Shown here: positions 1 to 4,986 of the stretch, piece by piece
How the letters are laid out: each line of letters begins with the position of its first letter
Numbering within the stretch: the first letter of the stretch is position 1
Assembly (NCBI GenBank): GCA_013698525.1
Contig: JACCSM010000195.1
Coordinates: 1-5,364 of the forward strand
DNA from: Rubrobacteraceae bacterium
GTDB lineage: Bacteria; Actinomycetota; Rubrobacteria; Rubrobacterales; Rubrobacteraceae
Direction: 5' to 3'
Length of the DNA stretch: 5,364 nt
Notes under the pieces: generated by a model
Databases searched by the model: none
Told to the model about the DNA's origin: nothing
Seen by the model: only the letters and a program-made list of their open reading frames with translations
Translations under genes and position numbers: made by a program

Positions 1-99
1 CGCAATACTCTTGATCGTCGCCCCCTTGAAGCCCTTCGCAGAGAACTCCTCGAAAGCCGCCTCCAGGATCTGCGCCCGCCGGTCCGACTCCTCTGTCAA
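1..99 (-). CDS. TetR/AcrR-family transcriptional regulator, N-terminal fragment
   Basis: This is the first 33 codons of a repressor-type regulator; the rest lies beyond the left edge. The peptide has the usual TetR opening: a charged leader, then the RAQILEAAFEEFSAKGFKGA helix and turn, then TIKSIA, the start of the helix-turn-helix. In this family the N-terminal domain binds DNA and the C-terminal domain, not visible here, binds a small ligand. The start is taken as TTG at 99-97. It is the only start codon between the peptide and an in-frame TAA at 111-109, and it has AAAGGGG four bases upstream. The gene diverges from a small membrane-protein operon, which it may regulate along with itself. 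Family assignment is fairly sure; ligand and target are unknown. Confidence 0.85.
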   Translation of the reverse strand, partial: MTEESDRRAQILEAAFEEFSAKGFKGATIKSIA

Positions 100-116
100 G
101 ATGCCCCTTTATTAAT

Positions 117-158
117 CGTTTAATCAATAACCATACTCTCGATAGAACGTTTAGTCAA
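117..158. promoter_or_regulatory. Candidate operator: two direct copies of CGTTTARTCAA
   Basis: The 11-mer CGTTTAATCAA (117-127) recurs as CGTTTAGTCAA (148-158) with one mismatch. The offset is 31 bp, about three helical turns, so both copies face the same side of the helix. One copy covers the -35 box of the TetR promoter and the other lies at its expected start point. A looser palindrome, GA-N3-AACGTT-N3-TC (141-156), overlaps the first. Such placement suits autorepression by the adjacent TetR protein, but TetR operators are usually inverted repeats, so the exact site is uncertain. Confidence 0.4.
130..158 (-). promoter_or_regulatory. Probable sigma-70-type promoter of the TetR gene
   Basis: On the minus strand, TTGACT (158-153, five of six matches to TTGACA) and TATGGT (135-130) are separated by exactly 17 bases. 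Transcription would start near 123, giving a leader of about 24 bases that contains the AAAGGGG ribosome binding site at 110-104. This is a sequence match only. Confidence 0.55.
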
Positions 159-229
159 CAGTCGCCGAAACGAGGAGCGGTTTCGGACGTATACCGCATC
201 GAAGAGGTAGTCGACAGCGAGGAGAAGTC

Positions 230-460
230 ATGCGCAATCCCATACTGGCGGCCATCCTAAGCCTCATCGTCGCCGGGCTCGGTCAGATCTACAACGGCCA
301 GATAGGCAAGGGTGCTATCTTCATCGTCATCCAGCTCATAAATGGTGCGCTGACGGCCGTTCTGATCGGCTGGTTACTGCTCCCGATTGTGAGCCTGTGG
401 GCCATGATCGACGCGTACATGACCGCGAAGCGCAACAACGAGCGGTACGACTTCAGGTAG
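230..460 (+). CDS. Small TM2-domain-like membrane protein
   Basis: This is a 76-residue, very hydrophobic protein. A first membrane segment (about residues 4-20) runs into GLGQIYNGQIGKG (16-28). One long or two short hydrophobic stretches follow (about 29-58), then WAMIDAY (57-63) and a charged tail. The order helix, G-x-GQ-x-YNG turn, helix, ID-x-Y is the pattern of the TM2 family, small inner-membrane proteins of unknown biochemical role. The ATG is supported by GAGGAGAA (219-226), with AGGAG five bases upstream. The stop is TAG at 458-460, ten bases before the next gene, so the two are probably co-transcribed. The gene diverges from the TetR regulator. I see no clear plus-strand promoter; TATACC at 190-195 is the best -10 candidate but lacks a good -35. 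The family call is likely; the function is unknown. Confidence 0.8.
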   Translation: MRNPILAAILSLIVAGLGQIYNGQIGKGAIFIVIQLINGALTAVLIGWLLLPIVSLWAMIDAYMTAKRNNERYDFR

Positions 461-470
461 TATCCGTCCC

Positions 471-674
471 ATGGACGAACGAGACCTGCTGACCCTAGAG
501 AGCGCCGTCACGGCCATAGAGGAGGCGGCCTCAGCCGTCGCCCGCGAGGTCGAACGCGACCGGTTGCGCGAGACCTCTCTCTCGCGCCTCTCCACGGTCG
601 AAGCCGAACTGAACAGGAGCCAGCTCGCACTGGAGAAAATCATCCAGGAAGAAGCAAGTCAGCATTTCAGCTAG
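471..674 (+). CDS. Small acidic coiled-coil protein of unknown function
   Basis: This is a 67-residue protein that I do not recognise. It is almost entirely predicted helix, rich in Glu, Ala, Arg and Leu with heptad-like spacing of hydrophobics (about residues 5-60). It has no Cys, no Trp and no membrane segment, and looks like a short soluble coiled coil that could self-associate or bind a partner. GC-rich third positions support real coding. The start is ATG 471, ten bases after the TM2-like gene. The only upstream purine tract, AGG at 455-457, is distant, so translation may be coupled to the previous gene. The last residues, SQHFS, and the stop (672-674) are encoded by the first copy of the tandem repeat described separately. 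This suggests the native C-terminus was replaced or trimmed when the repeat arose, though that is inference. Confidence 0.7.
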   Translation: MDERDLLTLESAVTAIEEAASAVAREVERDRLRETSLSRLSTVEAELNRSQLALEKIIQEEASQHFS

Positions 675-704
675 TCAGCATTTCAGCTAGTCAGCATTTC
701 AGCC
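657..704. repeat. Tandem array: 16-bp unit x3, with TCAGC every 8 bp
   Basis: The unit AGTCAGCATTTCAGCT occurs at 657-672 and 673-688, with a third copy at 689-703 lacking only its last base. Inside it, the pentamer TCAGC begins at 659, 667, 675, 683, 691 and 699, that is six times at exactly 8-bp spacing. The two 8-bp half-units alternate as GTCAGCAT and TTCAGCTA. The array starts inside the 3' end of the small coiled-coil gene, supplies its stop codon, and was invaded by the insertion sequence in its last half-unit. Confidence 0.95.
697..704. repeat. Left target-site duplication of the insertion sequence
   Basis: TTTCAGCC here is identical to 2074-2081. The flanking bases differ on both sides (A against C before it, G against A after it), so the duplication is exactly 8 bp, the length typical of IS256-family insertion. 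It forms the last half-unit of the TCAGC array. Confidence 0.9.
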
Positions 705-733
705 GGTTGTGCCCATAAACTTCTGTAAATTGG
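705..733 (+). repeat. Left terminal inverted repeat of the IS (IRL)
   Basis: The outer end reads GGTTGTGCCC and the inner core is TTCTGTAA (721-728). Compared without gaps to the complement of the right end, 17 of 29 positions match: the outermost GGT, scattered middle bases, and the contiguous 8-bp core TTCTGTAA. The core is the likely transposase contact region; that role is inference. Confidence 0.85.
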
Positions 734-742
734 TGAGCCGCT

Positions 743-763
743 AGGAAAGGCGGCCACCTTCCT
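743..763 (+). other. Subterminal hairpin just inside the left IS end
   Basis: AGGAAAGG (743-750) can pair with CCTTCCT (757-763) through seven base pairs with one bulged A and a six-base loop. A second, overlapping stem joins GCCGC (737-741) and GCGGC (750-754). Hairpins near IS ends can limit transposase expression from transcripts entering from outside. This would fit here because the upstream operon points straight into the element. No experimental support is available. Confidence 0.4.
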
Positions 764-810
764 CCAAGATAGTCGGTGTTCTATGCCTGCTACCTATGGG
801 AGGAGAGAAG

Positions 811-2025
811 ATGGCCGAAGACCATCGTAGGTCGGCTGAGGAGCTCTTGCAAGGGGTCCTGCTCGACGAGCCGGACTTCTTGCGCCAGATCGTCGAGAGG
901 GTGCTACAGGAGATGTTGGAAGCCGAGATGACCGAGCATGTAGGAGCGGCGCCCTATGAGCGAAGCGAGAAGCGCACCGGGCAGCGCAACGGCTACAAGC
1001 CGAGGGCTTTGAGGACGCGGGTGGGCACGTTGAATCTACTGGTGCCCCAGGACCGGGAGGGGACCTTCTCCACCAGGCTCTTTTCCCGCTACCAAAGAAA
1101 CGAGAAGGCTCTGGTGTTGGCGCTCATGGAGATGTACGTCGAGGGGGTCTCGACTAGGAAGGTCAAGGACATAACGGAAGAGCTTTGTGGCACCTCCTTC
1201 TCCAAGAGCCTCGTCAGTGAGCTGGCTGGCTCCCTGGACTCAGAGCTCGAAGCGTGGAGGTGCCGGCCGCTTACGGGCGGGGCGTACCCTTACCTGTTCG
1301 TGGACGCCCGCTACGAGAAGGTCCGGATGGACCGGCGGGTGGTGAGCCAGGGCGTCTTGATCGTCTCGGGGGTGAGGGACGATGGCATGCGCGAGATCCT
1401 CGCCGTGGAGGTTGCAGACACCGAGAGCGAGGCTACCTACCACGAGCTGTTCCGCTCCCTGAAGGGGCGGGGCCTCTCGGGTGTGGAGTTGGTGGTCTCA
1501 GACGACCACGAGGGCCTCAAAGCGGCTACAGCCCGCCACTTCCAGGGTTGCGCCTACCAGAGATGCCAGGTCCACTACGCCAGGAATCTCCTCGGGATGG
1601 TTGGCCACGCCAGGCGCAAAGACCTCGCCGAAGGTCTGCGCGGTGTGTTCGCCGCTGCGAGCAGGGAGAGCGCGCTCTCCCTCGCCGAGGAACTGGCCGA
1701 TCGGTGGCGGCCGAACCATCCGAAGGTTGCCGAGCATCTCGAAGAGCACGTGGAGGAGTGCCTCTCATGCCTGGCGTTCCCCGAGGCCCACCGGAGGCGC
1801 ATCCGCACTACGAACGGCCAGGAGAGGCTAAACCAGGAGATAAAGCGCCGCACGCGGGTGGTTAGGATCTTCCCCAACCGAAAGGCATGCTTGAGGCTGG
1901 TGACGGCGCTGTGCGTCGAGCAGAGCGAGGAGTGGGTGACGGGGAGGCGCTACCTGGACATGGGAGAACTCCAAGAGCGACGCCGCAAAGAAGCGGAGGA
2001 GGTGGCGCTCATGGGACGGCGTTAG
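811..2025 (+). CDS. IS256-family DDE transposase
   Basis: This 404-residue transposase cuts and joins the ends of its own element. ATG 811 is preferred over the in-frame ATG at 796 because GGGAGGAGA (798-806), which would be coding under the longer start, is an excellent ribosome binding site ending four bases before 811. Numbered from 811, the family landmarks are all present: the N-terminal region with GQRNGYKPR (58-66); the first catalytic Asp in YLFVDARYEKVR (Asp165); the second in VVSDDHEGLKAA (probably Asp231); the Cys-x2-His signature CQVH (252-255); and the final Glu in RTTNGQERLNQEIKRRTR (probably Glu338). An alpha-helical insertion lies between the second Asp and the Glu, as expected. 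Length is normal (about 390-420), and there is no frameshift or internal stop, so it should be functional. The stop is TAG at 2023-2025. Confidence 0.95.
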   Translation: MAEDHRRSAEELLQGVLLDEPDFLRQIVERVLQEMLEAEMTEHVGAAPYERSEKRTGQRNGYKPRALRTRVGTLNLLVPQDREGTFSTRLFSRYQRNEKALVLALMEMYVEGVSTRKVKDITEELCGTSFSKSLVSELAGSLDSELEAWRCRPLTGGAYPYLFVDARYEKVRMDRRVVSQGVLIVSGVRDDGMREILAVEVADTESEATYHELFRSLKGRGLSGVELVVSDDHEGLKAATARHFQGCAYQRCQVHYARNLLGMVGHARRKDLAEGLRGVFAAASRESALSLAEELADRWRPNHPKVAEHLEEHVEECLSCLAFPEAHRRRIRTTNGQERLNQEIKRRTRVVRIFPNRKACLRLVTALCVEQSEEWVTGRRYLDMGELQERRRKEAEEVALMGRR

Positions 2026-2044
2026 GGGAGGGAACGGGCTTGGA

Positions 2045-2073
2045 GGAAATTACAGAAAAATTGGGACTTGACC
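2045..2073 (-). repeat. Right terminal inverted repeat of the IS (IRR)
   Basis: Read on the minus strand from 2073 inward, the end is GGTCAAGTCCC followed by the core TTCTGTAA (2057-2050). It matches the left end at 17 of 29 ungapped positions. The right end lies immediately before the second copy of TTTCAGCC. Confidence 0.85.
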
Positions 2074-2081
2074 TTTCAGCC
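2074..2081. repeat. Right target-site duplication of the insertion sequence
   Basis: TTTCAGCC repeats 697-704 exactly. Removing 705-2081 rebuilds the pre-insertion sequence, in which the TCAGC array ran directly into CAGGGCGCC... if the unit is counted once. Confidence 0.9.
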
Positions 2082-2134
2082 AGGGCGCCGTTCGAAGCTC
2101 ATTGACGGAAGATGCACTCCGGACCAACTGACAA

Positions 2135-2149
2135 GCCGCCGCAGGCGGC
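2135..2149. terminator. GC-rich hairpin between the convergent units, possible terminator
   Basis: GCCGCC (2135-2140) and GGCGGC (2144-2149) form a perfect 6-bp stem around the loop GCA. It lies about 50 bases past the stop codon of the MarP-like gene. On that strand it is followed by TTGTCAGTT, which is not a true T-run. It may weaken or end transcription from either side, but it is not a textbook intrinsic terminator. Confidence 0.4.
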
Positions 2150-2151
2150 GT

Positions 2152-2198
2152 GCTGAAGTGCTGACAAGCGAAGGCGTCAGCCTGAACGTGCTGAAACG
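2152..2198. repeat. Degenerate inverted counterpart of the TCAGC array
   Basis: GCTGAAGTGCTGACA (2152-2166) matches the complement of the left 16-bp unit at 13 of 15 positions. Further copies of the motif follow: TCAGC at 2177-2181 and GCTGA at 2190-2194, which can pair with each other around an 8-base loop. CTGACAAGC also occurs twice (2128-2136, 2161-2169). Read on the minus strand, the block follows the stop codon of the MarP-like gene directly, just as the left array abuts the stop of the convergent gene. Confidence 0.75.
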
Positions 2199-3362
2199 CT
2201 AATTCGCACATCCCCTGGTGCTGACGGGGTTGGTACGGTCGGCGGCAATCCGAAGGTGACGGTAGACTATTCGGGAGGGGATCCCGAAGCCTGAGGTGTC
2301 CGAGCCGGTGAGGCTGGCGAAGATGGTCGAGACGACCCGCCCGTTCTCGTTGACGGCGGGCCCGCCCGAGTTGCCCGGCCTCACGTATACGCGGAAGCCG
2401 GTGACGACGCGCTGCACAGGGCCACGGTCGTAGGCGTTGCTAGAGGTGACCCAATCCGTCGGTCCCGTGCGGGCCGGCTCGATGTCGAGCGGACCGTTCT
2501 CGGGGAACCCGATCACGGCGACTGCTTCGCCGCGCCGGGGCGCCGTAAGACGTAGCGGTGTCAGGCCGAGACCGTCTACGCGCAGCACGGCTATGTCGTT
2601 CTTCTCGTCGAAGACGACGACCTCTGCGGGCAGGCGCTGTCCTGAGCCCCCGATCTGTACGTGCGTCGCAGTCTCCCCGGCGACGACGTGGGCGTTGGTG
2701 ACGACCAGGTCCCTGCCCGCGACCCAGCCCGAGCCCTCCACGCCGTAGCCGCAGGCTATACCCGTTACCCGCAGCGTACGCGCGCTCGCCGCCCGCACGT
2801 CGGGATCTCCGACGATGCTTCCTTCGGGAGCTGCGACCTCTGGTTCGGGGCCCCGGATCTGGGGCAGCGGCTCCAGATCGGCGACGGCATGCGTGATGAG
2901 CCCAGAGGGCATTCGTTCCTCGAGTGACTGCAGGATACTGGATTCTCGCACCGCCGGGTACAGCCCAGCGAGGGGCGGTGACCTGAGGGCGAAGGCGCCG
3001 ACGGCCCACACCAGCACGAGGGAGAGCGCAAATCCTAGCGCTGCCCCGCCAAATGCGTCCAGCGTCTCGGAAGTCGGGCCCATGAGACGGTCCCTGATCG
3101 AACCGCCTATCGTCCTGGCGACGACCTCCCCGAGCACGGCGAAGGCGAGGATGCTCCCAAGGGTTATACCCGCGCCGTAGAGGGGATTCCCGCCCTCGGG
3201 CATGAGGGCGGGTGCGATCCTTGACCCCGCGGAGACGCCGACGACCACGCCAACCAGCGAGAAGACGCCTGCGAGAAAGCCCGTCCTCGCGCCGCGCAGT
3301 ATCACGATGACTACAAAGAGCGCGATGAACAAATCCAGAACCTTGAGGCCGGCGAACTCCAT
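2199..3362 (-). CDS. marP: MarP-like membrane-anchored trypsin-type serine protease
   Basis: This is a 387-residue protease, close to the 397 residues of Mycobacterium tuberculosis MarP (Rv3671c), which sits in the inner membrane, cleaves outside the cytoplasm and protects against acid. An N-terminal CvpA-like domain has four membrane helices (about residues 8-23, 28-46, 62-82, 104-126), followed by a linker (about 127-195) and a chymotrypsin-fold domain. The triad is clear: His225 in VVTNAHVVAG, Asp256 in DEKNDIAVL, and Ser332 in RPGNSGGPAV. The only two cysteines, Cys204 and Cys385, fit the disulfide that in MarP locks the protease active; the spacing (181 residues) is the same as I recall for MarP (214 and 395). 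The start ATG 3362 has no clear ribosome binding site but lies six bases after TAGAAT, suggesting a leaderless mRNA. It is convergent with the small operon and downstream of a membrane protein gene. Orthology is probable; the substrate is unknown. Confidence 0.9.
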   Translation of the reverse strand: MEFAGLKVLDLFIALFVVIVILRGARTGFLAGVFSLVGVVVGVSAGSRIAPALMPEGGNPLYGAGITLGSILAFAVLGEVVARTIGGSIRDRLMGPTSETLDAFGGAALGFALSLVLVWAVGAFALRSPPLAGLYPAVRESSILQSLEERMPSGLITHAVADLEPLPQIRGPEPEVAAPEGSIVGDPDVRAASARTLRVTGIACGYGVEGSGWVAGRDLVVTNAHVVAGETATHVQIGGSGQRLPAEVVVFDEKNDIAVLRVDGLGLTPLRLTAPRRGEAVAVIGFPENGPLDIEPARTGPTDWVTSSNAYDRGPVQRVVTGFRVYVRPGNSGGPAVNENGRVVSTIFASLTGSDTSGFGIPSRIVYRHLRIAADRTNPVSTRGCAN

Positions 3363-3368
3363 CGACAG

Positions 3369-3374
3369 ATTCTA
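3369..3374 (-). promoter_or_regulatory. Possible -10 box of a leaderless marP transcript
   Basis: TAGAAT (3374-3369, five of six matches to TATAAT) ends six bases before the ATG at 3362, so transcription would begin at or next to the start codon. No good -35 is visible at 17 bases. The lack of a Shine-Dalgarno sequence upstream of this ATG supports the idea; otherwise evidence is slight. Confidence 0.35.
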
Positions 3375-3448
3375 CCGCCGGTGCAAGCGCTTTACCGCTC
3401 CTTGTCCGTCCGTTCGCGCTGCAGGCACACCGAAGCCCTCCAGATGTC

Positions 3449-3468
3449 ATTCCCGCGCAAGCGGGAAT
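3449..3468. repeat. dRS3-like 20-bp palindromic repeat / hairpin
   Basis: ATTCCCGC (3449-3456) and GCGGGAAT (3461-3468) are perfect complements around a GCAA loop, which is a GNRA tetraloop in RNA. The outer pattern ATTCCC-N8-GGGAAT equals the dRS3 repeat known from Neisseria. The wider context TCATTCCCGC...GCGGGAATCCAG resembles a palindrome scattered through many bacterial genomes. It lies in the 155-bp spacer between the two minus-strand genes, about 50 bases after the upstream gene's stop, and may also attenuate transcription. Confidence 0.75.
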
Positions 3469-3517
3469 CCAGTAGGAGGACCGTACGCAACGGCTGGCTC
3501 CGTGGTGCCGTTGGCAT

Positions 3518-4804
3518 TTACCCTGATTTGGTATCAGAGCCTTCCCTACCCAGTGAAAATGTATCCGGGCGCAACCACAAAGACACGTGCTCAGGCTGCA
3601 TCGTCTCCCTGACTACCCCGATCAGTTCGTCACTGAGGGTGAGCAGGTCTGTCTCGTCACGCAATCGAGCGGAAAAGGCGCCAAGCGTCTTCGCCGCGTC
3701 GTACTTGCGTCTGTAAAAACGGCGATCGATAAACGACTGGATACGGCGCCTCAAGGGGTTGAAGAGTGCGGCGATCACAAGTGTGGAGACCACAATCGCC
3801 AGTTGGGGAAGCTTCTGCTGGCCTGTTAGCGTTTGCAAGAGAGCCTGGGTCGCCGTCACGCCCCCGAAGTACACCAGCGCGAGCATCAGCGTTAGCGAAC
3901 CGTAGACCAGGGTACGGTTTATGAGGAGGTCTATGTCGTAGAGGCGGTACTTGAGAACGGCGAAGCCGATGGCTACGGGGACTCCAGCGTAGCTCAACTG
4001 GTTCAGGCTATCCACGAGCGTGAGCCACAACGGATCCGCGGCTTCGGTATTCAGGGTCTCCGGTGCGAAGGGGATTCGGACGAGCAGGCTGCTCAAGTAG
4101 GTCACGCCTATAAAGCAGGCGGCGAAGGCTAGCCACTTGATCTGCTCGCGTACCTCCCCGCCGGAACGCCAGTAGCGCAACACCAAGCTGAACGCCGAGG
4201 CCAGCATGCACAGAGGGAGTAGCAAGATAATGAATATCCCTACGTCCGCTACCCAGGCAAGCCACTCCAGCCCCAAAGGATTGAGGGCCCTCTCGTGATC
4301 CACCAGTCGTCCAGGAACGAAGATGAATAGGACGCAGATCAGGGCCATAACCGCACCGGCGAACCAGGCGAAGGGGCGCCATCCCCTCGAAGGCAGCTTC
4401 CCGTCCGGGAACAGCAGGATCATGTAGATACCGAGCAGACCCACGGGTGGTACCCAGGTCCACTGTATCAACGCATCGATGGTTAGAGAGGACCACTCCG
4501 AGCCAAACCTGGCGACTGCGTAGGCATCAGACGCCTCTTTCAGGCCGATGAGTATCCAGAAGAGACCTACGGTCAGGCTGATCCAGCCGATCGGGTTTTC
4601 GGGGCGCCTCACAGCGATCAGGGTTCCAACGACGGTAAAAGCCAGGAAGAGCACGGTGGTCAATAGCTGGCCGACGGCGTCCGAAGTGCTGGAAGGACCC
4701 GCGGCCCCGAAGGATAAGAAGGCAAGCGCGGTGAAGGCGACGAACATGGCAGCGGAGAGGCTGCCGAGCGACCACGCCAGCCCGACAGCGATCCGGCGGC
4801 TCAT
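3518..4804 (-). CDS. Multi-spanning membrane protein, sensor-kinase input-like, without kinase domain
   Basis: This is a 428-residue protein with about ten hydrophobic segments (roughly residues 6-32, 47-65, 72-90, 117-133, 145-164, 181-210, 222-242, 270-286, 299-324, 334-350). It then has a basic stretch, LRRRIQSFIDRRFYRRKYDA (351-370), and a soluble tail resembling the start of a GAF-like or linker region (VVRETMQPEHVSLWLRP, 398-413). I associate the motifs RRPENPIGW (66-74), FPDGKLPSRGWRP (132-144) and KYRLYDIDLLINRTLVYG (285-302) with membrane input regions of actinobacterial and Chloroflexi sensor proteins. No histidine-kinase, cyclase or DNA-binding domain follows, so any signal must pass to a partner. 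The start ATG 4804 has GGGGAG eight bases upstream; TATGAT (4858-4853) is a possible -10 box with a poor -35. It is divergent from rlmN and upstream of marP on the same strand. The function is unknown. Confidence 0.8.
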   Translation of the reverse strand: MSRRIAVGLAWSLGSLSAAMFVAFTALAFLSFGAAGPSSTSDAVGQLLTTVLFLAFTVVGTLIAVRRPENPIGWISLTVGLFWILIGLKEASDAYAVARFGSEWSSLTIDALIQWTWVPPVGLLGIYMILLFPDGKLPSRGWRPFAWFAGAVMALICVLFIFVPGRLVDHERALNPLGLEWLAWVADVGIFIILLLPLCMLASAFSLVLRYWRSGGEVREQIKWLAFAACFIGVTYLSSLLVRIPFAPETLNTEAADPLWLTLVDSLNQLSYAGVPVAIGFAVLKYRLYDIDLLINRTLVYGSLTLMLALVYFGGVTATQALLQTLTGQQKLPQLAIVVSTLVIAALFNPLRRRIQSFIDRRFYRRKYDAAKTLGAFSARLRDETDLLTLSDELIGVVRETMQPEHVSLWLRPDTFSLGREGSDTKSG

Positions 4805-4950
4805 TCCTGAGACTCCCCGCTCGATGGCTCCTCATCTCTCTTGCAAACCGGCATCATATCCGACACCACTTTACCGGAAGACCGTCTGCCGAGCGTTACG
4901 AAGAGAAGGGTCCTGTACGAAAAGCCCCGTTCGCGACTTCCCAGCCGATT

Positions 4951-4977
4951 TTGTGAAAGGGCGGCCACCGGTATAAT
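4951..4977 (+). promoter_or_regulatory. rlmN promoter with perfect TATAAT box
   Basis: TATAAT (4972-4977) ends nine bases before the rlmN ATG. TTGTGA (4951-4956) is a plausible -35 box, though the 15-bp spacer is short. Transcription would begin about two or three bases before the ATG, giving an essentially leaderless mRNA. This agrees with the lack of any ribosome binding site between the box and the start. Confidence 0.65.
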
Positions 4978-4986
4978 CTCTTGACC

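Larger units (their letters stand above)
705..2073 (+). mobile_element. Complete IS256-family insertion sequence (1369 bp)
   Basis: The element is bounded by imperfect terminal inverted repeats and flanked by 8-bp direct repeats. It carries one intact transposase gene occupying almost all of its length. Its size and gene plan are normal for the IS256 family, whose members move by a DDE transposase, often through an excised circle. Ninety bases of non-coding DNA with a hairpin lie before the transposase and 48 bases after it. It sits in the intergenic space between two convergent transcription units, so it breaks no obvious gene. The identical target duplications and intact gene suggest a fairly recent, possibly still active insertion. 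Confidence 0.92.

Noticed and set aside
374..643. An 89-codon minus-strand frame opposite the two small genes
   Set aside because: It is Ser/Arg-rich, spans both plus-strand genes and the gap between them, and has no ribosome binding site or known motif.
657..704. A CRISPR array
   Set aside because: The units are 16 bp, directly adjacent and identical, with no variable spacers and no cas genes nearby.
1254..1865. A 203-codon open frame inside the transposase gene
   Set aside because: It is a +1/-1 shadow full of Arg, Pro and Gly. The transposase frame carries every IS256-family motif and shows no frameshift site.
1887..2105. A 72-codon frame crossing the right end of the insertion sequence
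   Set aside because: It begins inside the transposase in another frame, passes through the terminal repeat and has no protein motif.
2135..2149. A classical intrinsic terminator
   Set aside because: The stem is strong, but neither strand has a run of T after it, so it is reported only as a possible terminator.
2440..3450. A 336-codon open frame on the minus strand overlapping the MarP-like gene in another frame
   Set aside because: It is Arg- and Gly-rich with no recognisable domain. The overlapping frame has four membrane helices, a full catalytic triad and the paired cysteines, so this is a GC-rich shadow.
4008..4496. A 162-codon minus-strand frame within the ten-helix membrane protein gene
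   Set aside because: Its composition is random-looking, and the alternative frame gives a clean run of membrane segments with conserved motifs.
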